Position numbers and translations under genes: made by a program
Assembly (NCBI RefSeq): GCF_003946015.1
Contig: NZ_RHNU01000005.1
Coordinates: 31,676-95,675, forward strand
Length of the DNA stretch: 64,000 bases
Reading direction: 5' to 3'
Source: Companilactobacillus insicii
Lineage (GTDB): Bacteria; Bacillota; Bacilli; Lactobacillales; Lactobacillaceae
The notes under the pieces: generated by a model
What the model was told of the DNA's origin: nothing
The model's input: the letters and a program-made list of their open reading frames with translations, nothing else
The model's database searches: none
Shown here: one piece after another, positions 56,931-64,000 of the stretch
Numbering within the stretch: position 1 is the stretch's first letter
How the letters are laid out: every line of letters begins with the position of its first letter

Positions 56931-59483
56931 CTACAATTGCGTAAGCATTGTACGACTAATAATTTCATCTTGAACGTCTTTACATAATTCAACGAAGAAG
57001 GCACTGTATCCAGCAACACGGACGATCAATCCACGATATTGTTCTGGATGCTTTTGAGCATCAATTAATGTCTTGTTATCCAAGTAGTTGAATTGCATTT
57101 GTCCACAACCTAGAGAATTTGCTGTTCTAAGTAATGTGATCAAACTTTCTTCACCTTCTGGTGTGTCCAATAATCCAGCCATGATCTTGTAGTTATGAAC
57201 CATACCAATGTTCATACTGTCATTTGCCATCTTAGATACTGATTTAACAATTGCTGTAGGGCCTTTGTAATCTGCACCTTGTGTTGGACTGATACCATCT
57301 GATAATGGAACCCAAGCTTTACGACCGTTGGCTGATGCACCTGTCATTTGACCAAATGGTGTGTTGTTTGAGATTGACAATGTTCCGTGACTCAAGATTG
57401 AGTACAATGTGTGATATTGTCTGTGTTCCATTTCAGTAAAGTTAATTAGGTTAGCTGCAATAAGGTCAGCGTAATCATCATCGTTACCATATTTAGGAGC
57501 GTTCAAGCAATCTGTACGTACTTGATCGTATCCTTCGAAGTCAGCATTCAAAGCTTCGTTCAATTGATCCAATGTATATTTCTTGTCATCAAAGACTAAT
57601 TTCTTAATAGCTGCCATTGAATCTGTGTATGTAGCAAGTCCTGACCAAACAACACCAGGTCCGAAGTTATACATTGCTCCTCCGGATGAAACATCTTTAC
57701 CATGTTCCATACAACCTTCGTACATGATTGACATCAATGGTTTTGGAGCTAAGTCACGATGAACACGTTGTGAAATAACTGTAGCTACGTCTGTCCATTT
57801 TGTGATGTACTTAATTTGTTCTTTAACGGCGTGATCGAATTGATCGAATGTCTTGTATTGTGATAAGTCACCCAAGTCAGGTGTAACTTTCTTTCCGTAC
57901 CATAGTGGAACACCATGATTAAGAGTTAATTCAATACAGATTGGCCATTGTGTATAAGCTGTTGATGTCCATTGATATAGACGACCTGATTTTTGAGGTT
58001 CAACACAGCCCATCAAGCAGTAGTCACGAGCATCTTCAATTGATACCCCTTTGGCTAACATGATCTTGATATGTGTATCATCGAAGTGACATGCTGGGAA
58101 TCCCATTCCGGCACGAACAACATCTACGATCTTCTTAAGATATTTTCTTGGTGAATGAGCATGGATACGACATGCTAATGATGGTTGGTAAACCTTAACG
58201 TGTCTTACAGCATCCATTAATAGATATGTTAAGTTGTTAGTAGCATCTTGACCTTGTCTTGTAATACCACCGACACACATGTTAACGAATGGTTGGTAAC
58301 CAGCGAAGAACTTAGAACCACCTTCACTTGTGATCCACATCATTTCTGACATCTTGATCAACATACAACCAGCAAGTTCAAAGGCTTCACGATTGTTCAT
58401 ACGTCCGGATTCTAGATCTGCCTTGAAGAATGGGTACATGTATTGGTCAACACGTCCGATTGACATACCTGTTTGGTTCTCTTCAACAACTAGCAATGAT
58501 TCAACTGTCCAAACTGCTTGGATTGCTTCGTAGAATGTTTCAGGTTTGTGTGCAGGAACTTTAGCAGTAACTTCTGAAATCTTTTGAAGTTCAGCTTTAC
58601 GTTTTGGATCTGTTTCTTTAGCAGCTTTTTCTGCAGCGTATTCTGACATACGGCGAGAGTAGATCATAACACCTTCTGTAGTATCAATAACTGACTTGTA
58701 GAAGTAGATCTTTTCGATATCATCTGGATTTTCATAATCCAATTTTTCAAGATGTTCCTTGGCCTCGTTTTGAATATCGAGCATACCCTTCTTCATCAAG
58801 ATTACGTCGTATCCTGGGTTTGAATCTCCACCACCATTTAATTGGTGATATGAACAATCTGATACGAATGATTCACCTGATAATTCCCAAACACCGGCTT
58901 CACGGTATTGGTCTTCACAATATTCATCGACTGACTTGCCTTTCCAATATGGGAAGAGTTCTTCACGCATGATCTTCTTATCTTCATCTGAGATATAGAA
59001 AGGATCTTGTGGACGAGTACCAATTGTATCGATTTCGTCTTCCATCCAACGCCAAGCGATATCTGGTGAGAATGCTCCGGCACGAGGTGCTCCGTTTGGT
59101 GCACCAACGATTAATTCATTATCTTGAATTACTAGAGGTGCTGTTTCACAACAGTAGCGGAAACATTTAGCACGTAATTCAATTTTTGGCATACCAGGAT
59201 TTTCTTTAGCAATCTTAGTAATGGCACGTGCACGATATGTTGTGATTGAAGGTACTTGATCCAAATAGTTTTCCTTCAATGCTTTCAATCTAGGTGTAAT
59301 TCCGTTTGGAACTTCTGAACCAGTTTGATCATCTACATGATCTTGTCCTGCTACGATAGCTCCGTCTGAAGATTCGATGTGATCTGATACAGATGAGAAC
59401 ATCTTCATCAAAGCACTTCTTTCTTCTTGGCTTAAATCTTGTGTTGCTGCGGCGAGTTTAGTTGAAAATTCTTTAACGTCCAT
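56931..59483 (-). CDS. cutC: Choline trimethylamine-lyase (glycyl radical enzyme)
   Basis: Cleaves choline to trimethylamine and acetaldehyde. 850 residues. All known catalytic and substrate residues of the Desulfovibrio alaskensis enzyme are present at +4: Tyr212, Asp220 ([11 protein letters not shown]), Cys493 and Glu495 (MGCVEPQ), Thr506, and glycyl radical Gly825 (RVAGYSA). The choline-specific motif SGRLYQWTS is intact, which separates it from diol dehydratase and hydroxyproline enzymes. Residues 1-40 form an amphipathic helix plus linker that may target the shell. Confidence 0.95.
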   Translation of the reverse strand: MDVKEFSTKLAAATQDLSQEERSALMKMFSSVSDHIESSDGAIVAGQDHVDDQTGSEVPNGITPRLKALKENYLDQVPSITTYRARAITKIAKENPGMPKIELRAKCFRYCCETAPLVIQDNELIVGAPNGAPRAGAFSPDIAWRWMEDEIDTIGTRPQDPFYISDEDKKIMREELFPYWKGKSVDEYCEDQYREAGVWELSGESFVSDCSYHQLNGGGDSNPGYDVILMKKGMLDIQNEAKEHLEKLDYENPDDIEKIYFYKSVIDTTEGVMIYSRRMSEYAAEKAAKETDPKRKAELQKISEVTAKVPAHKPETFYEAIQAVWTVESLLVVEENQTGMSIGRVDQYMYPFFKADLESGRMNNREAFELAGCMLIKMSEMMWITSEGGSKFFAGYQPFVNMCVGGITRQGQDATNNLTYLLMDAVRHVKVYQPSLACRIHAHSPRKYLKKIVDVVRAGMGFPACHFDDTHIKIMLAKGVSIEDARDYCLMGCVEPQKSGRLYQWTSTAYTQWPICIELTLNHGVPLWYGKKVTPDLGDLSQYKTFDQFDHAVKEQIKYITKWTDVATVISQRVHRDLAPKPLMSIMYEGCMEHGKDVSSGGAMYNFGPGVVWSGLATYTDSMAAIKKLVFDDKKYTLDQLNEALNADFEGYDQVRTDCLNAPKYGNDDDYADLIAANLINFTEMEHRQYHTLYSILSHGTLSISNNTPFGQMTGASANGRKAWVPLSDGISPTQGADYKGPTAIVKSVSKMANDSMNIGMVHNYKIMAGLLDTPEGEESLITLLRTANSLGCGQMQFNYLDNKTLIDAQKHPEQYRGLIVRVAGYSAFFVELCKDVQDEIISRTMLTQL

Positions 59484-59505
59484 CTGACTCCCTCACTTTT
59501 CAAAT

Positions 59506-60960
59506 TTATTGATCCATAATCTTTTTCAATACTTTTGCTAATAATTCTTTGTCCGCTGAAATATCTCTTTCCTGAGTTACTTCTTGAACTTGTACGTTAT
59601 TACTAATATTTGGTTTCGTATATCCGATGTCTCTTTGATAAGTTAGGTCCTCAGCTACGACGTTCTTAGAAACAAATCCGCGTCCAGTAGTCAAACCGCC
59701 TAGAATCAATGAAACTGGTAATGTTGAATTTAATCCGATACTTGAGAAACTTGCTGGTCCATTGACAATCATTCTGCCAACTGGCTTCTTCAAAGCAAAT
59801 TCTTTGATAACTTTTTCATCCTTTGAATAAATCGCTAAGGTATGACCATTTCTCTTTATCTTCAATAATCTGATACATTTTTCACATGCATGCATCCAAT
59901 CAGGTTCTACATAGAATGTTAAGATTGGACACTTTAATTCATTGGTAAATGGATTCTCATCGAAGATGTATGGTTTCTCTGATACGAGAACCTTTGTATC
60001 TTCAGGTACGCTGAATCCTGATTGTTTAGCTAACCATGTGGCACTTTGTCCTACGAACAATGGGTTTACATGATCTTCATCTAAGAATAAGCTGCCTAGT
60101 AATTTTTCTTCCTCGTCATCTGACAAGAAGTGAGCTCCAGACTCCTTCATGTGTGACTTAACGTCATTGGAAACAACGCCTTCCGCAAGGACAAATTGTT
60201 CAGCTGCTGGTAAAAGTCCGTTATCAAATGATCGACTCTCTACAATTGATTTTGCTGCTTGAGCAATATCTGCGGTGTGATCAATGAAGACTGGTGTTGA
60301 TCCTGTACCACCGTATATCATCGGTTTGTTGACTACATGATTGTTGTCAAAATATTTTGGAATACCGATATCAATTACGATTGAAGTATCTGGGTGAGCA
60401 AGTATTTGTGTAACACCTTCATCAGCTGTGTTTTCCATATAACCGATGGCTCCTTGTGGGAGACCGGCTTCTTGGCAAATGTGAGCCACTTTACTGTAAA
60501 ATCTTGCAACAACTTTTTCAGTTCTTGGTTGTGGTACCAAGATAACCGTGTTACCTGATTTAATAGCAATCAATGTTGCATATAAACTGTTCAAAATAAT
60601 ATTTTCAGTTGGAAGTAGTACTGCAACGACTCCCAACGAAACACCAATCGTTTCAATTTGATTCTTGGAATTTTCCTTTAAGCTTCCGATAATTTTTTGA
60701 TTTTTAAGCTTATCTTCTAGAATAGGAAGAAATTCTTCAAATAGTTTTAATTTGTCTTTCTTAATACCAGATTTTGTCTCTGCAATTTCCAAATCTACTA
60801 ATTCAGGAATTTCAATGAGTATACCTGACATTAATTTATCAATTACTCGGTCAAGATCTTGTTGGCTGTATTCTTTCAAAAGAACATGGGCATCGCGCGC
60901 AGATTCGACTAATATCCTTGCTTCCTGGACTGACTTAAGATCTTTATCCACAAACTGCAT
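59506..60960 (-). CDS. Degenerate acylating aldehyde dehydrogenase (predicted pseudoenzyme)
   Basis: 484 residues, in the same family and near full length relative to the active copy (48972-50528). The catalytic position is Pro251 (FDNGLLPAAEQ) where the active paralogue has Cys251 (FDNGTICASEQ), and the NAD loop TGGPGM is replaced by DIGIPKY. Ends with an amphipathic helix DKELLAKVLKKIMDQ that may be an encapsulation peptide. Start is ATG 60960 behind GGAG. Probably structural or regulatory; CutB is the position name in other cut loci but I do not assign it. Confidence 0.88.
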   Translation of the reverse strand: MQFVDKDLKSVQEARILVESARDAHVLLKEYSQQDLDRVIDKLMSGILIEIPELVDLEIAETKSGIKKDKLKLFEEFLPILEDKLKNQKIIGSLKENSKNQIETIGVSLGVVAVLLPTENIILNSLYATLIAIKSGNTVILVPQPRTEKVVARFYSKVAHICQEAGLPQGAIGYMENTADEGVTQILAHPDTSIVIDIGIPKYFDNNHVVNKPMIYGGTGSTPVFIDHTADIAQAAKSIVESRSFDNGLLPAAEQFVLAEGVVSNDVKSHMKESGAHFLSDDEEEKLLGSLFLDEDHVNPLFVGQSATWLAKQSGFSVPEDTKVLVSEKPYIFDENPFTNELKCPILTFYVEPDWMHACEKCIRLLKIKRNGHTLAIYSKDEKVIKEFALKKPVGRMIVNGPASFSSIGLNSTLPVSLILGGLTTGRGFVSKNVVAEDLTYQRDIGYTKPNISNNVQVQEVTQERDISADKELLAKVLKKIMDQ

Positions 60961-60975
60961 ACTGCCCAACTCCTT

Positions 60976-61284
60976 TTATTTTTCATCCAATAGGATGTCT
61001 AATGAGTAACGGTCGATAATCTTATTTAAATCTTGATGAGGGCTTGCAATAACAACTGAGCTATAAACTTCTGCTCCCATATTCTCGACTGCTTTAACCC
61101 CTGCCTCAACGGCTGATTTACATGCGGCCACATCGCCTTGGACGATTACCGAGATATAACCTGAAGCCGTATTTTCATAACCGACTACATCGACATCTGC
61201 GGCTTTGCACATTGCATCAGCTGCTTGAACTACAAAGACGAGGCCGAATGTTTCAATAGCACCGATTGCTTGGTATGTCTTCAT
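60976..61284 (-). CDS. Hexameric shell protein (BMC-H)
   Basis: 102 residues; VDVVGYENTASGYISVIVQGDVAACKSAVEAGVKA, pore loop NTASG. It differs from the other BMC-H proteins of the operon in the pore and has a C-terminal extension of about 15 residues. Confidence 0.93.
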   Translation of the reverse strand: MKTYQAIGAIETFGLVFVVQAADAMCKAADVDVVGYENTASGYISVIVQGDVAACKSAVEAGVKAVENMGAEVYSSVVIASPHQDLNKIIDRYSLDILLDEK

Positions 61285-61302
61285 ATTCTCTCTCCTCGTA
61301 CT

Positions 61303-61602
61303 TTACTGATGATCGATATCGTGAACTGATACGATATCTCCAACTGCTGGGATTGGTCTTGGAATGACGTTCTTGGCGGTTAATTTGCCAATCGCATCAG
61401 CGGCAACTGCTCCGGCTTCAACAGAAGCCTCTACTGCAGCAACATCACCTTTGATCATTACTGTTACTAATGTGGAACCGATGTTTTCATAAGAGATTAA
61501 CTCTACATCTGCAGCTTTTAACATTACATCCGCTGCTTTCAAAGCTGGAACTAAACCAATAGTTTCAATGAAGCCGACTGCTTCTTCGCCTCTATATCTC
61601 AC
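61303..61602 (-). CDS. Hexameric shell protein (BMC-H)
   Basis: 99 residues from GTG; AVGFIETIGLVPALKAADVMLKAADVELIS with pore loop NIGST and MIKGDVAAVEASVEAGAVAA. One of five single-BMC proteins of the operon with different pores. AAGGAGG RBS. Confidence 0.93.
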   Translation of the reverse strand: MRYRGEEAVGFIETIGLVPALKAADVMLKAADVELISYENIGSTLVTVMIKGDVAAVEASVEAGAVAADAIGKLTAKNVIPRPIPAVGDIVSVHDIDHQ

Positions 61603-61614
61603 ACCTCTGCCTCC

Positions 61615-61899
61615 TTACGCAACCCGATAACGTTTATCAATGTATTTTTCAACGGTACTTTTACCGTCATCAGTAATCTTGTATCTCATAATTAATTCAT
61701 CATTATCATCTAACTCATAACTTGACATCTCTACCATTCCATTAGCTTCGAGTGCCATCAAATGGTCAAGATACATTTTTTCGTTAAATTGCTTTTCATT
61801 TCCATAATCGTCTTTTAAGGCTGCCATAACTGACTTAACATCGACTTCGTCTTTATCGAACATATAATTTAATACTGCTGTTCTGCTAGGTAATAACAT
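61615..61899 (-). CDS. Small winged-helix-like protein of unknown function
   Basis: 94 residues, start taken at ATG 61899 (MLLPSRTAVLNYMFD) behind AAAAGGGG, one base after the transporter stop. It reads as helices followed by a charged wing (SSYELDDNDELIMRYKITDDG), like PadR or a wHTH effector, but I cannot assign a family. It could be the local regulator of the operon or an assembly factor. Confidence 0.6.
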   Translation of the reverse strand: MLLPSRTAVLNYMFDKDEVDVKSVMAALKDDYGNEKQFNEKMYLDHLMALEANGMVEMSSYELDDNDELIMRYKITDDGKSTVEKYIDKRYRVA

Positions 61900-61900
61900 T

Positions 61901-62917
61901 CTATGCATCCCCTTTTCTAAATAAATCTAAAGGATTCATTGTAACTACGATGGCTCCAAGGACGATGACAATTGATCCAATAACGATAGTTGCTGATAAT
62001 GCTTGTCCTAAGAACAAGACTGAGAATAAAACACCCCAGAATGCATATGTAACATTAAGTGACATACCGATTGCACATCCAACCATTGAATTAGCTTTGT
62101 ACCAAGTAACGAATGAAATGGCTGCACTCAATCCAGCGATTGCTAACCAAAGCACTGGTGATGGAGCTTGAATAGTTCCACCGAGTAATTTGATTCCGCC
62201 ACCAATAAGTGGAACAACAATTAGTAATGCAAATAATCCTGAGATTAATTCACGTAGGTTAACTGCTACGTCAGTATCAATCATTGCGCCACCGAAACTC
62301 GAGAATACTCCTTCAAGTCCCCATGCAACTGCGGCGATCAATGCGCAAATAATTCCTAAAGTAAAGTTTGGAGCACCCTGTGGTTTAACAAAGTTAATAA
62401 TAATTGCTCCGGCAACACACATTACCATTCCTAAAACAACACGTTTTGTAGGACGTTGCTTCAAGAAGATCCAAGCAAACAATGCTCCGAACAAACTGCA
62501 CGTTGCTGAAATTGGAATTGCGTAGGCACCCGCTAATGCTAATCCAACAAGATAAGCACCATTAGCAATGGGGCCACCTAATAGGAATCCAATAACTAAC
62601 ATCATTCCTGGTTTAGTTTTCAATGTACGACCAAGTTCTCTCAAACGACCTTGTTTTGCGTTATAGAACAATAACCAAATTCCGGCAAATAAATCATTTA
62701 ATCCTGATGCAACGAATGGTGCTGCCAGGATTCCTGCGGCACTTACTAGTGGATTATATCCACTTGCCACAACTACTAGAGTTGAATAAATACCATATGT
62801 CAACCCAGAAACTAAGCCGTTGGAAATTCCAGTTGCCTGGAATTTTTTACCAACAGCTTTCATTTTTGTATCCGCAGAAACTACGGAAGTGTTCATAAAG
62901 CTCTTTTCACTATTCAT
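61901..62917 (-). CDS. DMT-superfamily (EamA-like) transporter
   Basis: 338 residues with about ten membrane helices in two EamA-like repeats (each about 130-140 residues). Its place in a choline operon, right after the first shell gene, suggests a role in choline uptake or trimethylamine/ethanol export, which in other cut loci is done by SMR or BCCT proteins. Substrate not demonstrated. GGAGGA RBS. Confidence 0.82.
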   Translation of the reverse strand: MNSEKSFMNTSVVSADTKMKAVGKKFQATGISNGLVSGLTYGIYSTLVVVASGYNPLVSAAGILAAPFVASGLNDLFAGIWLLFYNAKQGRLRELGRTLKTKPGMMLVIGFLLGGPIANGAYLVGLALAGAYAIPISATCSLFGALFAWIFLKQRPTKRVVLGMVMCVAGAIIINFVKPQGAPNFTLGIICALIAAVAWGLEGVFSSFGGAMIDTDVAVNLRELISGLFALLIVVPLIGGGIKLLGGTIQAPSPVLWLAIAGLSAAISFVTWYKANSMVGCAIGMSLNVTYAFWGVLFSVLFLGQALSATIVIGSIVIVLGAIVVTMNPLDLFRKGDA

Positions 62918-62928
62918 AGGAGTCCTCC

Positions 62929-63222
62929 TTATTCAGTAACGTTTACAGGTGCATTTGGAAGAATTGATTCTACTTCACCGTGTGGACGAGGGATTACATG
63001 AACTGATAATACTTCTCCAACTCGTTCTGCTGCTGCTGCTCCTGCATCTGTGGCTGCTTTAACGGCTCCAACATCGCCTCTTACCATTACAGTAACGATT
63101 CCGCCACCAACAAGTTCTTTTCCTATCAATGAAACATTCGCAGCCTTTACCATGGCATCCGCCGCTTCAATTGATCCTACCAAGCCTTTTGTTTCTACCA
63201 TACCTAATGCATCGAATTTCAT
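62929..63222 (-). CDS. Hexameric microcompartment shell protein (BMC-H), first gene of the cut operon
   Basis: 97 residues: [30 protein letters not shown], pore loop [23 protein letters not shown]. Very close to the last gene of the operon. AGGAGG precedes the ATG. Promoter and regulatory elements lie directly upstream. Confidence 0.96.
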   Translation of the reverse strand: MKFDALGMVETKGLVGSIEAADAMVKAANVSLIGKELVGGGIVTVMVRGDVGAVKAATDAGAAAAERVGEVLSVHVIPRPHGEVESILPNAPVNVTE

Positions 63223-63247
63223 AATCGTTCCTCCTAGTTTGTGCGTT

Positions 63248-63261
63248 TAAAAACGCTTACA
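63248..63261 (-). promoter_or_regulatory. cre-like site before the cut operon
   Basis: Minus strand TGTAAGCGTTTTTA fits the CcpA box except for the penultimate base. It lies between the putative -10 and the RBS, where CcpA would act as a roadblock repressor. Confidence 0.5.
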
Positions 63262-63276
63262 TAACTTAACGATTTA

Positions 63277-63308
63277 AATATATGACCTACCCTTATGGTA
63301 GGGGTCAA
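63277..63308 (-). promoter_or_regulatory. Putative cut operon promoter with dyad in the spacer
   Basis: -35 TTGACC (63303-63308). A -10 can be read as TCATAT after 17 bases or TATATT after 20. The spacer is the dyad CCTACC-ATAAG-GGTAGG. A symmetric spacer with about 19-20 bases is the design of MerR-family promoters; a simple repressor operator is the alternative. Confidence 0.5.
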
Positions 63309-63323
63309 CAGCTAAATTAGCAT

Positions 63324-63341
63324 TTGTGCATTTTTGCACAA
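63324..63341. promoter_or_regulatory. Inverted repeat upstream of the cut -35 box
   Basis: Perfect 7-bp arms TTGTGCA / TGCACAA separated by TTTT, 15 bases upstream of the -35, a typical place for an activator. Confidence 0.45.
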
Positions 63342-63561
63342 TCAAACTTATTTGGCACGATATTACTTTTAAATTATTGAGTATAAATAAAGGTAAATTA
63401 ATGATGAAAATGCCTTTAAAAGGGCATTCATAAATTTTATAACTAATAAATAAAGTAATAAAATGCTCTTAAGTCCGGATTTGTAAATAAAAAAATAATT
63501 TTTTAATGACACTATTTTAGGAATAAAAAACGTATTTTTGAGATTAATTTTTAAAATCTAA

Positions 63562-63600
63562 AAAAATATTCCTAAAAAGTTTTTTCTCAGGAATATTTTT
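63562..63600. repeat. Perfect 12-bp inverted repeat
   Basis: AAAAATATTCCT (63562-63573) and AGGAATATTTTT (63589-63600), loop of 15 T-rich bases. AT-rich hairpin that could terminate transcription in either direction. Confidence 0.6.
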
Positions 63601-63875
63601 ATAATCGTTGTTTTAACAGCATTTCAGCTATATTAAAAATAAAAATATACGCATTTTTAGCAACTATGTCCCTTAGGTCATGGTATTAACAAATATATAT
63701 TAAAGGAATAAATATACCATTCTGTTTTTAGCTTTGACGCAAAATATGTAACAAAATTAATTAAAAAATCAGTTTTTTAAAATAAAGCATTATTTGGTGT
63801 TCTAAAAGCTATCCAAAACAAATAATCTAAGAAAAATATTAATTGTGATTTTTTCACTATTTACTGACTTTTAGC

Positions 63876-63912
63876 AAAAAAAATAAGCTTTGGGGTGTAA
63901 CCCCAAAGCTTA
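63876..63912 (-). terminator. Strong terminator for the partial gene at the right edge
   Basis: Perfect arms TAAGCTTTGGGG / CCCCAAAGCTTA (63884-63895, 63901-63912) around a five-base loop, then T8 on the minus strand. The right arm includes the stop codon of the partial gene. Confidence 0.9.
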
Positions 63913-64000
63913 AAAATTAGGTTCTATACTTTCTGGTATTGATGAATAATCAATACCAGTTTTTTTATTCCCTTTTAACACAAAAAGAACATCACTGTTC
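63910..64000 (-). CDS. C-terminal fragment of an unidentified gene (partial)
   Basis: The minus strand is open from the window edge to a TAA at 63910-63912, giving about 29 residues: NSDVLFVLKGNKKTGIDY then SSIPESIEPNF. I do not recognise it. The overlap of its stop with a strong terminator supports a real gene that continues beyond the window. Confidence 0.6.
   Translation of the reverse strand, partial: NSDVLFVLKGNKKTGIDYSSIPESIEPNF

Larger units (their letters stand above)
63223..63909. other. 687-bp AT-rich intergenic region upstream of the cut operon
   Basis: No convincing ORF. It holds the putative cut promoter (63277-63308), a cre-like site (63248-63261), inverted repeat TTGTGCA-TTTT-TGCACAA (63324-63341), AATGCC/GGCATT (63409-63428), a perfect 12-bp inverted repeat at 63562-63600, and a terminator at the right edge. 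Confidence 0.6.

Noticed and set aside
47956..63222. Propanediol or ethanolamine utilisation as the operon function
   Set aside because: No diol dehydratase or ethanolamine ammonia-lyase genes are present, and the glycyl radical enzyme carries the choline-specific residues rather than those of the diol dehydratase type.
63351..63367. TGGCAC in the region upstream of the cut operon as a sigma-54 promoter
   Set aside because: The matching -12 TTGC is missing (TACT instead), and it points away from the operon.

Overview
The window is a low-GC Gram-positive chromosome segment. The gene content and order (tsaB-rimI-tsaD, dnaX-ybaB-recR-yaaL-tmk-darA-holB-yabA-rsmI, radA-yacL-gltX-cysS-mrnC-rlmB-sigma-rpmG-secE-nusG-rplKA-rplJL), two typical lactic-acid-bacterial peptidases (PepC, PepX), a Man-family PTS and a THF riboswitch on an ECF folate transporter all point to a member of the Lactobacillaceae. 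A Companilactobacillus-like genome is my best guess, but that is inference. No tRNA, rRNA, CRISPR array, prophage or complete IS was seen.

Layout: 1-9.2 kb holds manA, rex, an ABC-F gene, a DUF368 lipid-carrier translocase gene, a two-gene ABC exporter and the t6A genes. 9.2-10.4 kb holds three tandem copies of a long hairpin repeat, then folT with its riboswitch. 10.4-18.8 kb is a replication, repair and translation cluster with the SRP RNA. 18.9-23 kb carries ribosomal protein, nusG, secE and rpmG genes and a sigma-H/ComX-like factor. 23-30.5 kb is rlmB to dut. 30.6-41.7 kb is on mixed strands: rpiA, pepC, pepX, kup, gpmA, a CDF transporter and small membrane proteins. 41.9-45.2 kb is a mannose-type PTS operon with a DUF956 gene. 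45.8-47.9 kb carries an FMN reductase and an NADH oxidase.

The distinctive part is 47,956-63,222, one minus-strand run of 20 genes encoding a glycyl-radical bacterial microcompartment. The signature enzyme is a choline trimethylamine-lyase (CutC): every residue known to matter in the Desulfovibrio enzyme is present at a constant +4 offset. Its activase CutD, an acylating aldehyde dehydrogenase, an iron alcohol dehydrogenase, a PduL phosphotransacylase, an EutQ cupin, EutJ and EutN follow, with five single-domain hexameric shell proteins and two circularly permuted ones, one GrpU-like with a G-S-C-P-Q Fe-S motif. Predicted flow: choline is cleaved to trimethylamine and acetaldehyde inside the shell; acetaldehyde is split between ethanol (recycling NADH) and acetyl-CoA, then acetyl phosphate and ATP. 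No cobalamin enzyme is present.

Several operon members look catalytically dead: a second aldehyde dehydrogenase has proline at the catalytic cysteine position, the EutP/PduV-like protein has lost its GTPase motifs, and the EutT-like protein lacks the metal-binding cysteines. The operon uses a 10-TM DMT-type transporter and carries an unrecognised small winged-helix-like protein. Its upstream region has a dyad inside the putative promoter spacer, a cre-like site and an inverted repeat; part of this arrangement recurs before the mannose PTS operon.

A second unexplained item is a dispersed family of ~120-170 nt imperfect hairpins (9,265-9,622 x3; 40,847-41,009; 46,378-46,520; 55,800-55,951) whose stems covary between copies while an internal-loop strand (TAGGNNATNCTC) stays fairly constant.
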